From JAUVXJ01 sp034411995 (GTDB lineage Bacteria > Chloroflexota > Anaerolineae > UBA7937 > B3-Chlor), in the NCBI GenBank assembly GCA_034411995.1, contig DAOUME010000022.1:81494-145493 (forward strand): DNA of 64,000 nucleotides. Direction: 5' to 3'. A program made the translations under genes and the position numbers. The notes under the pieces were generated by a model. It was not told the origin of the DNA and searched no databases. It was given only the letters and a program-made list of their open reading frames with translations. Positions within the stretch are counted from its first letter, which is position 1. Every line of letters starts with the position of its first letter. Below, piece by piece: positions 8,480 through 17,085 of this stretch.

Positions 8480-8791
8480 CAGGCCCTAGCCATGGCTTTC
8501 GATTGTTTCCACGGCGGCGGGACCGCACCGGGTGGTAGATACTGCGGACAGGCACGGAACTCGCCGCCTGGTACCACGGTTGGGGCTCTGTGAAACGAGC
8601 CTCTTGGCGCCGGTGCGGGCGCTACACGCGCAGTATTCGATTGATAGGCAGCCCGCTCCATGGCTGTCCTGACGGAGGAGTCCATCGATTCTCGAGAATA
8701 GCAGCAACGACTCAACGATGAAGCTAGATCCAAGGAAGGACATCAACACACAGCGGTTCAGCATCGGCGCAGGCGGGGCGGGAGGTGAACC
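8480..8791. other. Intergenic stretch without supported gene
   Basis: 312 bp between the RHH gene and the propeller protein. It holds a perfect 12-bp palindrome ATTCTCGAGAAT (8688-8699), but no convincing promoter hexamers. No ORF with a usable SD site or family motif is seen on either strand. Confidence 0.5.
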
Positions 8792-11074
8792 GTGAGTCCC
8801 AAACTGAGGGCAAAGGTCACTCAGCTAAGCATCGTATCGGGGACTGAGCAAGCCGAGGCAGGCGACACCGGACGGGCAGAGACCTCATCGCTGATTCCTG
8901 CCGGGACAGGCAAAGGAAACCTGTACCTGCTGGTGCAGGTGAGCGGTGAGCCTGCTGGCAAGGAGGAAATCCACAGAGAGCTAATCCGCCGCATGGCTGA
9001 GGAGTATTCGCGTGTCCCAGGCGGGATCACCAACGGTCTCCGCCAGTCCATCAGGGCCGCGAACGACTTCCTCTACACACGGAATATGGATTCCCTACCC
9101 TTGTGGCACAGAGTCGGGGAGACGTGCTTGGGGGTCCTGAGGGGAAACGACCTGTATATGGGTGTGGCCGGCGAAGCTCGGATTTACGTCCTCCATCAGG
9201 GCGAGCTACGCCTCTTCCCTCCGGCAGTCGCCAATGTCTTCGGCGACGCGCTTCCGCCAGAACTACAGTCCCTCCCCCCGCTGGGGGTGGATGATTTCCT
9301 CGCCGAGGTGGGCCTGTTCCACTGCCTCGTTGAGGAGGGCGACCTCATCCTCCTGGCCTCTGGTGAGCTTGCGCATCTGGCAACAGAAGGCCGAGTGGCC
9401 GCGGCCGCTCAGGAAGGGCCCCGGGAGCTGGCAGACACACTCAGGTCGCTAGCCTCGCACAGTGACCTCTCCGCACTCCTGATAGAAATGCAGGTTGCGG
9501 GCGTGGAGTCGGTTTCCCAGGCGAAGCGTCTGCCCGCCGCAACAAGGAGCGTCCGTGGGCGACAGGTGCCGCCCAGCATCTCACCCGCGCGGCAACCAGT
9601 GGCCGGACCTGCCGCAAAGGGCATCGCGGCCGGATTGGTCGCGCTGCTGCTTGCCCTGGGGGCGAGGGTTCTGTCCTTCTTCGCCAACCTGGCCAGAGGC
9701 GTGCAACTCTTCTTCTCCTGGCTGTTCTCCAGTGGCCTCTTGGGAAGAATCGGCCGAGGAATGAGGACCGGCGTCGTGGGCCTGCTCCAGGGTCTGGGCA
9801 CACTCACCAGACGTATGCTTCCTGAATCAGAACAGGCCACCGCAGCCATGGAAGTCCCACAAGTCCGTCCCCTGAGGCGGGTGAGTGAGCGAGAGAAGAG
9901 CTCCCGCCTGCCCCTCGTGGTGGCCCTGGCCATCGTCGCCATCGTGGCGGCGGTGTCTGTCGGAGTGGTCATGCGCACCCACACCCGCAATACCGAGTTC
10001 TCGCAGTTCATCCAAGAAGCTCAAGCCGAGATCCAAGCAGCCCAGACGAATGAGTCCCCCGCTGGCACCAGGAGCAGCCTGATGCTGGCCTCGGGGTACG
10101 TGGAACAAGCCCTGCAACTCAAGCCCAGCGACGCCGAGGCGGTGGCTCTGCAAGGCGAGATCCTCCTCGCCCTGGACGAAGTCAATCGTGTCGTGCGCCT
10201 CGAGTTCTCAGGACAGGTTCCCTTTGCGGACCCGTCTGGGCAGCCGCGGCGCGTGCTGTTGCACGGCAGTCAGTTGTTCGTCCTCGACCAGGGAACTCGA
10301 GAACTGCGCAGTTATCGGCTCGACGAAGCAGGTAGCATCGTGGACGCTCCCGGAGGCCAGGTACTCCTCGGCCCGGATAGCCAGCTCGGTGGACTGACCG
10401 TCGAGAGCCTCACAGATCTGGCCTGGATTGAGGAGGGCAGCGGCCGGGAGATGGCTACGCTGGTCGTGCTGGTCAACGATGCCTCCCTCCTGCAACTGGA
10501 CGAATCGCTGGCCTTCAGTCCCGTGCCGATCACTGATAGCGAGGTCTGGGGCGATCCCCGCCTCATCGACGGGTACTTCGGCTACCTCTACGTCCTCGAT
10601 GCGCAGGAAGACCGCATACTGAAATACGCTCCCACCGGTAACAGCTACGAGACCTTCCCGGTCAGCTACTTCCAGGCCGACACCAGCGTGGACTTGGCGG
10701 ACGCCGTGGACATGGCCATAGATGGCTACATCTACGTGCTGAACGGCAAGAGCATACTGAAGTTCTCCGGAGGACTTGAGGAGCCGCTTTCCCTCACCGG
10801 GCTCGAGGATCAGGAGCTTCAAGATCCCGTGGCCATGTTCACCTCTCCGGACACACAACACATCTACGTCGCTGACGCGGGCGCTGGGCGCATCGTCCAG
10901 TTTACCAAGGAAGGGGCCTTCGTGCGCCAGTTCCGTCCCCCCAGTGAGGACGAGGACCTGTTCCAGGGTCTGCAAGATATCTCCGTAGACGAGGCCCAGG
11001 GTCGGCTGATAGCCCTGACCTCCAGTGGGCTATTCGTGGCCCCCATTCAGCAGCCGCCCTCCGCGCTGCGGTGA
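8792..11074 (+). CDS. Membrane protein: PP2C-like domain, TM helix, C-terminal propeller
   Basis: A 760-residue multidomain protein starting at GTG after GGGAGGTGAACC. Residues ~35-235 resemble a PPM/PP2C phosphatase fold (YLLVQVSGE..., CLGVLRGNDLYMGVAGEARIYVLHQGEL, LILLASGELA), but the metal-binding Asp motifs (DG.GG, GD) are absent, so it is probably a pseudophosphatase. Residues ~275-310 are hydrophobic, and a clear TM helix lies near 372-394 (LPLVVALAIVAIVAAVSVGVVM). A helical linker follows (VEQALQLKPSDAEAVALQGEILL, TPR-like), then from ~470 an NHL/six-blade propeller (LFVLDQGTRELRSYRLDE, GYLYVLDAQEDRILKY, GYIYVLNGKSILKF, HIYVADAGAGRIVQF). The topology suggests a cytoplasmic pseudo-phosphatase coupled to an outside binding domain. 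No kinase partner is adjacent. Confidence 0.75.
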   Translation: MSPKLRAKVTQLSIVSGTEQAEAGDTGRAETSSLIPAGTGKGNLYLLVQVSGEPAGKEEIHRELIRRMAEEYSRVPGGITNGLRQSIRAANDFLYTRNMDSLPLWHRVGETCLGVLRGNDLYMGVAGEARIYVLHQGELRLFPPAVANVFGDALPPELQSLPPLGVDDFLAEVGLFHCLVEEGDLILLASGELAHLATEGRVAAAAQEGPRELADTLRSLASHSDLSALLIEMQVAGVESVSQAKRLPAATRSVRGRQVPPSISPARQPVAGPAAKGIAAGLVALLLALGARVLSFFANLARGVQLFFSWLFSSGLLGRIGRGMRTGVVGLLQGLGTLTRRMLPESEQATAAMEVPQVRPLRRVSEREKSSRLPLVVALAIVAIVAAVSVGVVMRTHTRNTEFSQFIQEAQAEIQAAQTNESPAGTRSSLMLASGYVEQALQLKPSDAEAVALQGEILLALDEVNRVVRLEFSGQVPFADPSGQPRRVLLHGSQLFVLDQGTRELRSYRLDEAGSIVDAPGGQVLLGPDSQLGGLTVESLTDLAWIEEGSGREMATLVVLVNDASLLQLDESLAFSPVPITDSEVWGDPRLIDGYFGYLYVLDAQEDRILKYAPTGNSYETFPVSYFQADTSVDLADAVDMAIDGYIYVLNGKSILKFSGGLEEPLSLTGLEDQELQDPVAMFTSPDTQHIYVADAGAGRIVQFTKEGAFVRQFRPPSEDEDLFQGLQDISVDEAQGRLIALTSSGLFVAPIQQPPSALR

Positions 11075-11242
11075 CGCAGTCCAGCGACTGCCAACGGTAC
11101 TGCCAGCATCCGGGTCGTGTCGTCCGTCGAGGAGGACCAGGCGCAAGCTTGGCCGCCCGGAGGGGAGTGCCCACGTGCCGCCGATGCGCAGAAGACCCCC
11201 GGGTGTGATCGACAGACTTTGCTACTGCGTTCCTCATTGTGG

Positions 11243-11248
11243 TAGAAT
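11243..11248 (+). promoter_or_regulatory. -10 element for tsaD, leaderless arrangement
   Basis: TAGAAT lies only six bases before the GTG start of tsaD, with a weak -35 (TTGCTA, 18-bp spacer). Transcription would begin at or within a base of the start codon, so the mRNA would have no 5' leader. Confidence 0.55.
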
Positions 11249-11254
11249 GCGGCT

Positions 11255-12250
11255 GTGACCTACGTCCTGGGCATCGAGACCTCATGTGACGAGACGGCTG
11301 CGGCTGTGGTCAAGGACGGCTGCGAGGTCGTCTCCAACGTCATCGCCTCTCAGGCCAAGATCCACGAGTCTTACGGCGGGGTCTTCCCAGAGATCGCTTC
11401 GCGCCAGCACATCTTGCACATCGTCCCTGTCGTGGAACGAGCTCTGACCCAGGCAGGGCTGGACCTCCCCGAGATGGGCGCCGTCGCGGTCACCTATGGC
11501 CCCGGCCTGGCCGGATCCCTGCTGGTGGGAGTCAACATGGCCAAGGGTCTGGCGGTCGCTAGAGGTCTCCGTCTCCTTGGCATCAACCACCTGGAAGCGC
11601 ACATCTACGCCAACTGGCTGGATTCGAAGGAGCAGATCGTCTTCCCCCTGGTATGCCTCATCGCGTCCGGAGGACACACCAACCTGGTGCTGATGAACGA
11701 TCACAGTCAGTACGAAGCACTAGGCCAAACGGTGGACGACGCTGCTGGCGAGGCTTTCGACAAGGTCGCCCGTCTCTTGGGCCTCGGATACCCCGGCGGC
11801 CCGGAGATCGAGAGGGCAGCAGAAGATGGGGATCCCACAGCCTTCGATTTCCCGCGAGCCTGGATCAGGGGCACGCACGACTTCAGCTTCAGTGGCTTGA
11901 AGACGGCGATCCTGTACCTGGTCCGCGAATACCACTCGGCAGACGACCTCCCGGTAGCAGACCTGGCCGCGAGCTTCCAGGCGGCAGTGGTCGAGGTTCT
12001 GGTGGAGAAGACGAGGCGGGCGGCGGAGGAGAGCGGGGCCCGTCAGGTCCTCCTGGCAGGGGGAGTCGCAGCCAACACCCTGCTGCGCAAGGAGATGGCA
12101 GAGAAGATGGGCATCCCTGTGCTCTGCCCGCCTCCGATCCATTGCACCGACAACGCGGCATGCGTGGCCGCCGTCGGTTGGTTCAGGCTCCAGGCCGGCG
12201 AACGATCTGGATGGGACCTCGACGTGGTACCCGGCCTGAGCCTGGTTTGA
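11255..12250 (+). CDS. tsaD: tRNA N6-threonylcarbamoyladenosine transferase TsaD
   Basis: A 331-residue TsaD (Kae1/Gcp), which transfers threonylcarbamoyl to A37 of ANN-decoding tRNAs together with TsaB and TsaE. The ASKHA ATPase core begins VLGIETSCDETAAAVV; the iron-binding site is NHLEAHIYANW; SGGHTNL, ATP-binding LLAGGVAANTLLR and the C-terminal CTDNAACVA motif are all present. Length is standard. The GTG start leaves no SD site; see the leaderless promoter note. TsaB, TsaC and TsaE are not in this window. Confidence 0.96.
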   Translation: MTYVLGIETSCDETAAAVVKDGCEVVSNVIASQAKIHESYGGVFPEIASRQHILHIVPVVERALTQAGLDLPEMGAVAVTYGPGLAGSLLVGVNMAKGLAVARGLRLLGINHLEAHIYANWLDSKEQIVFPLVCLIASGGHTNLVLMNDHSQYEALGQTVDDAAGEAFDKVARLLGLGYPGGPEIERAAEDGDPTAFDFPRAWIRGTHDFSFSGLKTAILYLVREYHSADDLPVADLAASFQAAVVEVLVEKTRRAAEESGARQVLLAGGVAANTLLRKEMAEKMGIPVLCPPPIHCTDNAACVAAVGWFRLQAGERSGWDLDVVPGLSLV

Positions 12251-12276
12251 TCCCAGACTGGATAGTCAGGTATCAT
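12247..12276 (+). promoter_or_regulatory. Promoter of the sensor kinase gene
   Basis: TTGATC (12247-12252), 18-bp spacer, TATCAT (12271-12276), overlapping the tsaD stop codon. The start would be near 12283, about 22 bases before the kinase GTG. Confidence 0.6.
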
Positions 12277-12304
12277 CGTTTCGGCGCACGACTGCGAGGC
12301 TCCG

Positions 12305-14113
12305 GTGGAACAGAAGACCTTCAGGGACGTGTATCGCAACGCCAAGAGCGATGCCAGCCACTATCTGGCACCCAGGGAATGGATCTCCTGGCTGATCCTC
12401 AGCCTGCGCTTCCTGGCGCTTACCCTGGCCGTCATCCTGTCCTTCATCGACCGCTCGCGGGTTGGCGTCACCGTGCCCATCACGCACATCGCCCTGACCG
12501 CCGTGGCCTACAATGTCATCCTGGTGGCGCTGGCGCGACACGTGAAGTGGCTGCGGCAGACGCTGAACGTGCTCGTTATCGACACCCTGGTCACGACCCT
12601 CTGCGTGTACCTGACCGGCGGCTACCACAGTGGTTTCTTCATCATCTACTTCTTCATCGCCATCGGGGCAGCCTTCTACCTGAATCTGGCGGCTACCACC
12701 CTGGTATCCCTGGTTCTGGGACTGATCTATGTCGGGGCCTGCTTCCTCAACCCTGCGGGCATCTGGACAGCTAATGCGGCCTTCATCATCGCAGGCAAGG
12801 TCGTCCTCCTGCTTCTCGTTGCCCTTCTATGCGGTCTCCTCCTGGAGCAACTCCGACGGGAGCACTACGAGACGGAGCGAGAGCGCGCTCTGTCGGCTCG
12901 CCTCTCCGCCCTCAATGACCTGTTTCAGCAATTGAGCGCCAGCCTGGAGCTGGAGCCCACCATGCAAACGGTATCGGAGGCCTCCCGGCGCCTGTTGGGA
13001 GCAGATGTCACCTTGACCTTGCTGCGGCGAGAAGATGGGACAGGCCTACACGTTGCCGCCAGTAGTGGTCTGGGGCTGGACGCGGCACGAGAGACGCTGG
13101 AGCTGAACGAGGAGTCCCTGGAACAGCTCCTCGCCCTCGACGCTCCCCACGTCTTTCAGGACACGGCTGTGGATGCGGCACCTGTGCGCCGCTTCATGCA
13201 AGCCCAGGGCATAGCCTACCTGGCGGTCGTAGGCCTGGCTCTGGCCGAGGAAAGGCTAGGTATGCTCTGCGCGGGAAGGCGCTATCGGGAACCGTTCTCC
13301 GAGGGTGATCTGGCTTTCCTCAACGCTCTGGCTCAGGAGGGAGCCCTGTCCATCCGCAATGCCCGTCTCTACGAACGTGAGCGCCAGCAAGTACAGCGGC
13401 TGCAAACCCTGGAGGCGCTCCAGGCCAGCTTCGTCTCCGTCGTCTCCCATGAACTGCGCACACCTCTCACCTGCATCAAGACCTCGGTGGACATGCTGGA
13501 GAGCACTCAGGATAGGGACCTGTCGGGCATCAGAGAGGAACTGCTCCATACCATCAGTCACCATACCGGCCGCCTGGAGACGCTCGTCGAGGACTTGATG
13601 GACGCGACGAGACTGGAGGCTGGGCAACTGACCCTCTCCCTGCAACCTACTGACCTGCGTCTCCTGGTGGAGAAGACGGTGAGAGCATTCGCACCCCTGG
13701 TGAGGGGCAAGAAACAGCTCATGGACATGGATCTGCCGGACAATCTCGAACCAGCCCTGCTCGACCGCCATCGCATCGAGCAAGTGCTCACCAACCTCAT
13801 CTCCAACGCTCACAAATTCGCCGCCAAGGGCGGCCATATCGGCATCACTCTGAGCGCAGAGGACCACGATCTGTGTCTGACGGTGAGCGATGACGGGCCG
13901 GGCATTCCTCTCAGCCAGCAGGATCGCATCTTCGACAAGTTCTACGTGGTCACCGATGGGCGAGGGCTGACTGGCGTCGGTCTGGGGCTGTACATCGCCC
14001 GGCAACTGGTGGAACTGCATGGGGGACGCATCTGGGTGGAAAGCGAGCCGGGAGGGGGAAGCGCGTTCCATGTGCTCCTCCCCAAGGAGCGTGATGATCC
14101 CTCTGAGGTCTAG
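12305..14113 (+). CDS. Membrane sensor histidine kinase with GAF domain
   Basis: A 602-residue kinase. Residues ~20-185 contain about six TM helices (WLILSLRFLALTLAVILSFI ... VVLLLLVALLCGLLL) and no large outside loop, which suggests sensing in or at the membrane. A GAF domain covers ~215-345. HisKA has the phospho-acceptor in VVSHELRTP (His about residue 382), and the HATPase has NLISNAHKFA, DDGPGIP and GVGLGLYIA boxes. The partner response regulator follows after 45 bp. The stimulus is unknown; targets may be those preceded by phased TTTACC repeats (14853-14909 and 26558-26595). Confidence 0.92.
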   Translation: MEQKTFRDVYRNAKSDASHYLAPREWISWLILSLRFLALTLAVILSFIDRSRVGVTVPITHIALTAVAYNVILVALARHVKWLRQTLNVLVIDTLVTTLCVYLTGGYHSGFFIIYFFIAIGAAFYLNLAATTLVSLVLGLIYVGACFLNPAGIWTANAAFIIAGKVVLLLLVALLCGLLLEQLRREHYETERERALSARLSALNDLFQQLSASLELEPTMQTVSEASRRLLGADVTLTLLRREDGTGLHVAASSGLGLDAARETLELNEESLEQLLALDAPHVFQDTAVDAAPVRRFMQAQGIAYLAVVGLALAEERLGMLCAGRRYREPFSEGDLAFLNALAQEGALSIRNARLYERERQQVQRLQTLEALQASFVSVVSHELRTPLTCIKTSVDMLESTQDRDLSGIREELLHTISHHTGRLETLVEDLMDATRLEAGQLTLSLQPTDLRLLVEKTVRAFAPLVRGKKQLMDMDLPDNLEPALLDRHRIEQVLTNLISNAHKFAAKGGHIGITLSAEDHDLCLTVSDDGPGIPLSQQDRIFDKFYVVTDGRGLTGVGLGLYIARQLVELHGGRIWVESEPGGGSAFHVLLPKERDDPSEV

Positions 14114-14158
14114 ACCCTGAGACCCCACGACACTGGAAGACGAAGGCAGGGATGACGG

Positions 14159-14845
14159 GTGAAGATCCTCATCGTAGACGACGAACCCGATGTGGCCAAA
14201 GTCGTGCGCATGAGCTTCGAGGTTCAGGAGCCTCACTGGGAAGCGCTTGCGGCCTACGATGGGGAAGAGGCACTGGCTGTCTTCGAGAAGGAGCAGCCGG
14301 ATCTGGTACTCCTGGACATCATGATGCCTGAGATGAGCGGCTTCGAGGTCCTCAAGGAACTGCGCCGCTTCTCCGACGTACCAGTCATCGTGCTGACCGC
14401 CAAGGAGAACGAAATAGACAAGGTCATGGGCCTGAACCTGGGTGCTGACGACTACATCACCAAGCCCTTCGGCCACCTGGAATTGGTGGCCAGGGTCAAG
14501 GCAGTCCTTCGTCGGGCACAGGGCTTGCCTCTCAGCCACGAACTCCCCTTCACCTCCGGAGCGATCCACATCGACTTCGAGAGGCACCAGGTCAGTGTGG
14601 AGGGCGAACCGGTCTCCCTGACGGGCACCGAGTATCGTCTGTTGTACCACCTGGTGCGCAACGCTGGTCAGGTGATGACGCACGAAGCCCTGCTGGCCCG
14701 TGTCTGGGGCCGAGAGTACACCGACGAGATCGACTATCTGAAAGTGTACATCAGCCGGCTCCGCAACAAGCTGGAGCGAGATCCCCGCAACCCCGAGTAC
14801 ATCCTCACCGAGTACGGCGTAGGTTACTGGTTCAGGAAAGCCTAG
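14159..14845 (+). CDS. OmpR/PhoB-family response regulator
   Basis: A 228-residue two-domain regulator. The receiver domain has the acidic pair in ILIVDDEPD, phospho-acceptor Asp53 in LVLLDIMMPE, Thr in VIVLTAKEN and Lys in DYITKPF. The C-terminal winged helix (HQVSVEGEPVSLTGTEYRLLYHLVRNAGQVMTHEALLARVWG ... VYISRLRNKLE) binds tandem 10-11 bp DNA repeats as a head-to-tail dimer. GTG start. It is co-transcribed with the upstream kinase. A strong candidate target array begins 8 bp after its stop codon. Confidence 0.95.
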   Translation: MKILIVDDEPDVAKVVRMSFEVQEPHWEALAAYDGEEALAVFEKEQPDLVLLDIMMPEMSGFEVLKELRRFSDVPVIVLTAKENEIDKVMGLNLGADDYITKPFGHLELVARVKAVLRRAQGLPLSHELPFTSGAIHIDFERHQVSVEGEPVSLTGTEYRLLYHLVRNAGQVMTHEALLARVWGREYTDEIDYLKVYISRLRNKLERDPRNPEYILTEYGVGYWFRKA

Positions 14846-14852
14846 CCCAGGG

Positions 14853-14916
14853 TTTGCCTGCTTTTACCACCCTTTAACCACGTTTACCCTGCCCCGTTAC
14901 CGCTTTGCGTTATGAT
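14853..14916 (+). promoter_or_regulatory. 10-bp-phased TTTACC array and -10 box
   Basis: TTTGCC (14853), TTTACC (14863), TTTAACC (14873) and TTTACC (14883) start exactly 10 bp apart; GTTACC (14896) and TTTGCG (14904) follow. A -10 box TATGAT lies at 14911-14916, with no proper -35. Helix-phased repeats upstream of a lone -10 are the typical layout of an activator site for OmpR-family regulators. Confidence 0.72.
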
Positions 14917-14965
14917 GAGGTTAGACAGCAATTCGTTTCCGGCTCACCGGAGAATGGGAGATACC

Positions 14966-15067
14966 ATGTCGCGCACCGAGTTCAGACGAACCGCCATCGC
15001 CGTCGTGTTGCTACTCGTGGGCGCTGCCGCAGTGGCTGCCTTCATGTCCTACTACCTCGTCCGCTAA
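14966..15067 (+). CDS. 33-residue single-pass membrane peptide
   Basis: A small gene with ATG at 14966 and GGGAG six bases upstream. The product starts MSRTEFRRT (basic, cytoplasmic), continues with one TM helix AIAVVLLLVGAAAVAAFMSYY and ends LVR. It sits directly downstream of a response regulator gene and behind a phased-repeat promoter, so it is probably regulated by that system. A role as a kinase-modulating or membrane-stress peptide is a guess; no homologue is recognised. Confidence 0.68.
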   Translation: MSRTEFRRTAIAVVLLLVGAAAVAAFMSYYLVR

Positions 15068-15137
15068 CCCACGCACGTTGTCCGAGGGCGGACGAGCCTG
15101 CTGAAACCACAAATCGTGCTTTGACAGGTGGAAAGAG

Positions 15138-16118
15138 ATGCTTGCCCTGGTGCTCGGTGGGGGAGGCAACCGCGGTCCCCTGGAGGTAGGTGCACTCCAG
15201 GTATTGCTGGAACACGGCATCGTGCCAGACATGCTCGTCGGCACGTCAGCCGGGGCGATCAACGCTGCCTTCCTGTCCATCGATCCCACACCTCACACCG
15301 CCCACGAGCTCGGCCGCCTCTGGACGAAGGCCGGTGAGCGTGGAGTGTTCCGCGGCAACCGACTCACCTTGTTCTGGCGCCTCGTCACCGGTAAGGACAG
15401 CCTGTACCGCAACGAGGACTTCCGACGTCTCATCGAGGAGAGCCTGCCCGCGGACACGAGGTACTTCGCCGACATCGAGGCGGTCAAGCTGCTCATCGTG
15501 GCCACTAGGCTGGACACAGGCGAGCCCCGCGTCTTCGGCAATGACCCTCAGGAGCGCCTGTTGGACGCGATCATGGCCAGCACGGCATTACCACCTTTCT
15601 TCCCCCCATGGTCTGCCGGGGACGAACTGCTCATCGACGGGGGAATAGCCGCCGACCTTCCCGTGAGAATCGCCATCGCCGAGGGGGCCACGGAGATCTA
15701 CGCGCTGCACCTGGTGGATGCACCACCCGAGAGTCAGCAGACGCGCGGTCTGCTCAGCATCGCCGAGCAGGCCATCAACACCGTTCTCTCCCGCCAGCTT
15801 CAGAGCGATCTGAAGGAATCCAAGCATACGAAAGGCGTGACGCTGCACTACGTCCCCCTCACGGGTTTCTATGGACTTCCTCTGCGGGATTTGAGCCGCA
15901 CCACGGAAATGATCGAGGCCGGCAGGCAGCAGATGGAAGAGTATCTCCGGGCGTCTACAGGGGCTGCTGGAGGCGAGCGACCATCTTGGCTGCGCGCGGC
16001 CCTCAGAGGAGCTGCGCAGCATGCTCGAAAGAGCATATCATGGCTGCCGGTCAGCCGCTGGATCCCTGGGCGGTTCCGTGGAGATCAGATCATGGGCAAG
16101 GGTGAGAGCTATGGGTAG
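15138..16118 (+). CDS. Patatin-like phospholipase (RssA/YchK type)
   Basis: A 326-residue alpha/beta hydrolase of the patatin family, with a Ser-Asp dyad. The oxyanion glycine loop is LVLGGGGNRGPLEVG, the nucleophile is in GTSAG (about residue 36) and the Asp is in LIDGGIAADLPV. The expected activity is acyl hydrolysis of phospholipids or other lipid esters at the inner membrane. SD is GTGGAAAGAG. The stop overlaps the DegV start by 8 bp, so the two are translationally coupled; a lipid-linked partnership is plausible because DegV proteins bind fatty acids. Confidence 0.88.
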   Translation: MLALVLGGGGNRGPLEVGALQVLLEHGIVPDMLVGTSAGAINAAFLSIDPTPHTAHELGRLWTKAGERGVFRGNRLTLFWRLVTGKDSLYRNEDFRRLIEESLPADTRYFADIEAVKLLIVATRLDTGEPRVFGNDPQERLLDAIMASTALPPFFPPWSAGDELLIDGGIAADLPVRIAIAEGATEIYALHLVDAPPESQQTRGLLSIAEQAINTVLSRQLQSDLKESKHTKGVTLHYVPLTGFYGLPLRDLSRTTEMIEAGRQQMEEYLRASTGAAGGERPSWLRAALRGAAQHARKSISWLPVSRWIPGRFRGDQIMGKGESYG

Positions 16119-17043
16119 GATCGCCGTCGTCACGGACAGTGTCGCCTGTGTGCCCTCGGACCTGGTAGAGAAGTACGACATCCACGTCGTGCCGTTCCAC
16201 GTCATCTGGGACGGGCAAGTCTACAGGGATGGTGTGGACCTGAACCCCGCCGAGTTCTACCGGCTCTTCGGGCAGAACAAGGCGTATCCCACCACTTCTC
16301 AGCCCTCGCTGGCGGATTTCTTCAGGGTCTATGCCCACCTCAGTGAGACGCATGAGGGCATCGTCTCCATCCACATACCAGCAGAGCTCACTGGAACCGT
16401 CAGCGTGGCTGAGACCGCAGCCCGCGAGGCAGCCTCGGTGCCGGTGGTCGTGCTGGACTGTGGCCTGGCCACCATCGCCGAGGGGTTCGTCGTGCTGGCC
16501 GCCGCGCAGGCCGCCGAAGCCGGAGGGAGCTTAGAGGAAGTGGTCGCTGCCGCAAAGTCGATGATGGCCAGGGTCCACTTCTACGCCACCCTGGACGATC
16601 TCAAACACCTTCACCGTGGAGGGCGTATAGGCGAGGCAGCTACCCTCCTGGGCTCAAGACTCAGGATCAATCCCATCTTGAACCTGGAGAACGGAAGAGT
16701 CCGGGTCGTGAGCGTGGTCAGAACGCGGCGGACGGCTGTCGAGAAGATGATGGAACTGATGTGGAACGAGGTTGAAGACCGCCCCCTGCACGCCTCGGTT
16801 TTTCACGGCGACGCTCTATCAGAGGCAGAGCGCATTGCGGAGGAGGTTCGTTCTCGCTTCAACTGTGTGGAGTTCTACATCACCGAGTTCACGCCGGTCA
16901 TGGGAGCTCATACTGGTCCCGGGGTCATCGGCCTGGCCTTCTATGCGGAGGAGACGGACCAGCCAGCGGCTTCAAACTCCGGCGAAGGAGCAGGCCGGCT
17001 CGGCTTCCTGGCGCGTTCGCTCGCCCTGTGGAGCCTGGGCTGA
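16111..17043 (+). CDS. DegV family fatty-acid-binding protein
   Basis: A 310-residue DegV protein (FakB-like), which binds a fatty acid and can present it to the kinase FakA. It opens RIAVVTDSVACVP; the lipid-binding motifs include YPTTSQPSLADF and SIHIPAELTGTVSVAE; FYATLDDLKHLHRGGRIG and the terminal AHTGPGVIGLAFY are typical. The ATG at 16111 after GGGTGAGAGCT overlaps the patatin stop; upstream in-frame codons belong to the patatin reading region. No FakA kinase is in the window. Confidence 0.9.
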   Translation: MGRIAVVTDSVACVPSDLVEKYDIHVVPFHVIWDGQVYRDGVDLNPAEFYRLFGQNKAYPTTSQPSLADFFRVYAHLSETHEGIVSIHIPAELTGTVSVAETAAREAASVPVVVLDCGLATIAEGFVVLAAAQAAEAGGSLEEVVAAAKSMMARVHFYATLDDLKHLHRGGRIGEAATLLGSRLRINPILNLENGRVRVVSVVRTRRTAVEKMMELMWNEVEDRPLHASVFHGDALSEAERIAEEVRSRFNCVEFYITEFTPVMGAHTGPGVIGLAFYAEETDQPAASNSGEGAGRLGFLARSLALWSLG

Positions 17044-17085
17044 ACCCCGCGCTTCACAAACGCCTCGGCCATCGATCCGCCGCCT

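Noticed and set aside
8688..8699. ATTCTCGAGAAT perfect palindrome
   Set aside because: Single short copy without associated promoter hexamers; could be chance.
11653..12774. 373-codon + frame spanning the tsaD end and kinase start
   Set aside because: Overlaps two conserved genes in another frame; Arg/Gly/Pro-rich composition typical of a shadow.
13256..14683. 475-codon open frame antisense to the kinase and regulator genes
   Set aside because: It mirrors the codon pattern of two clearly conserved genes on the other strand, has no SD site and no recognisable domain.
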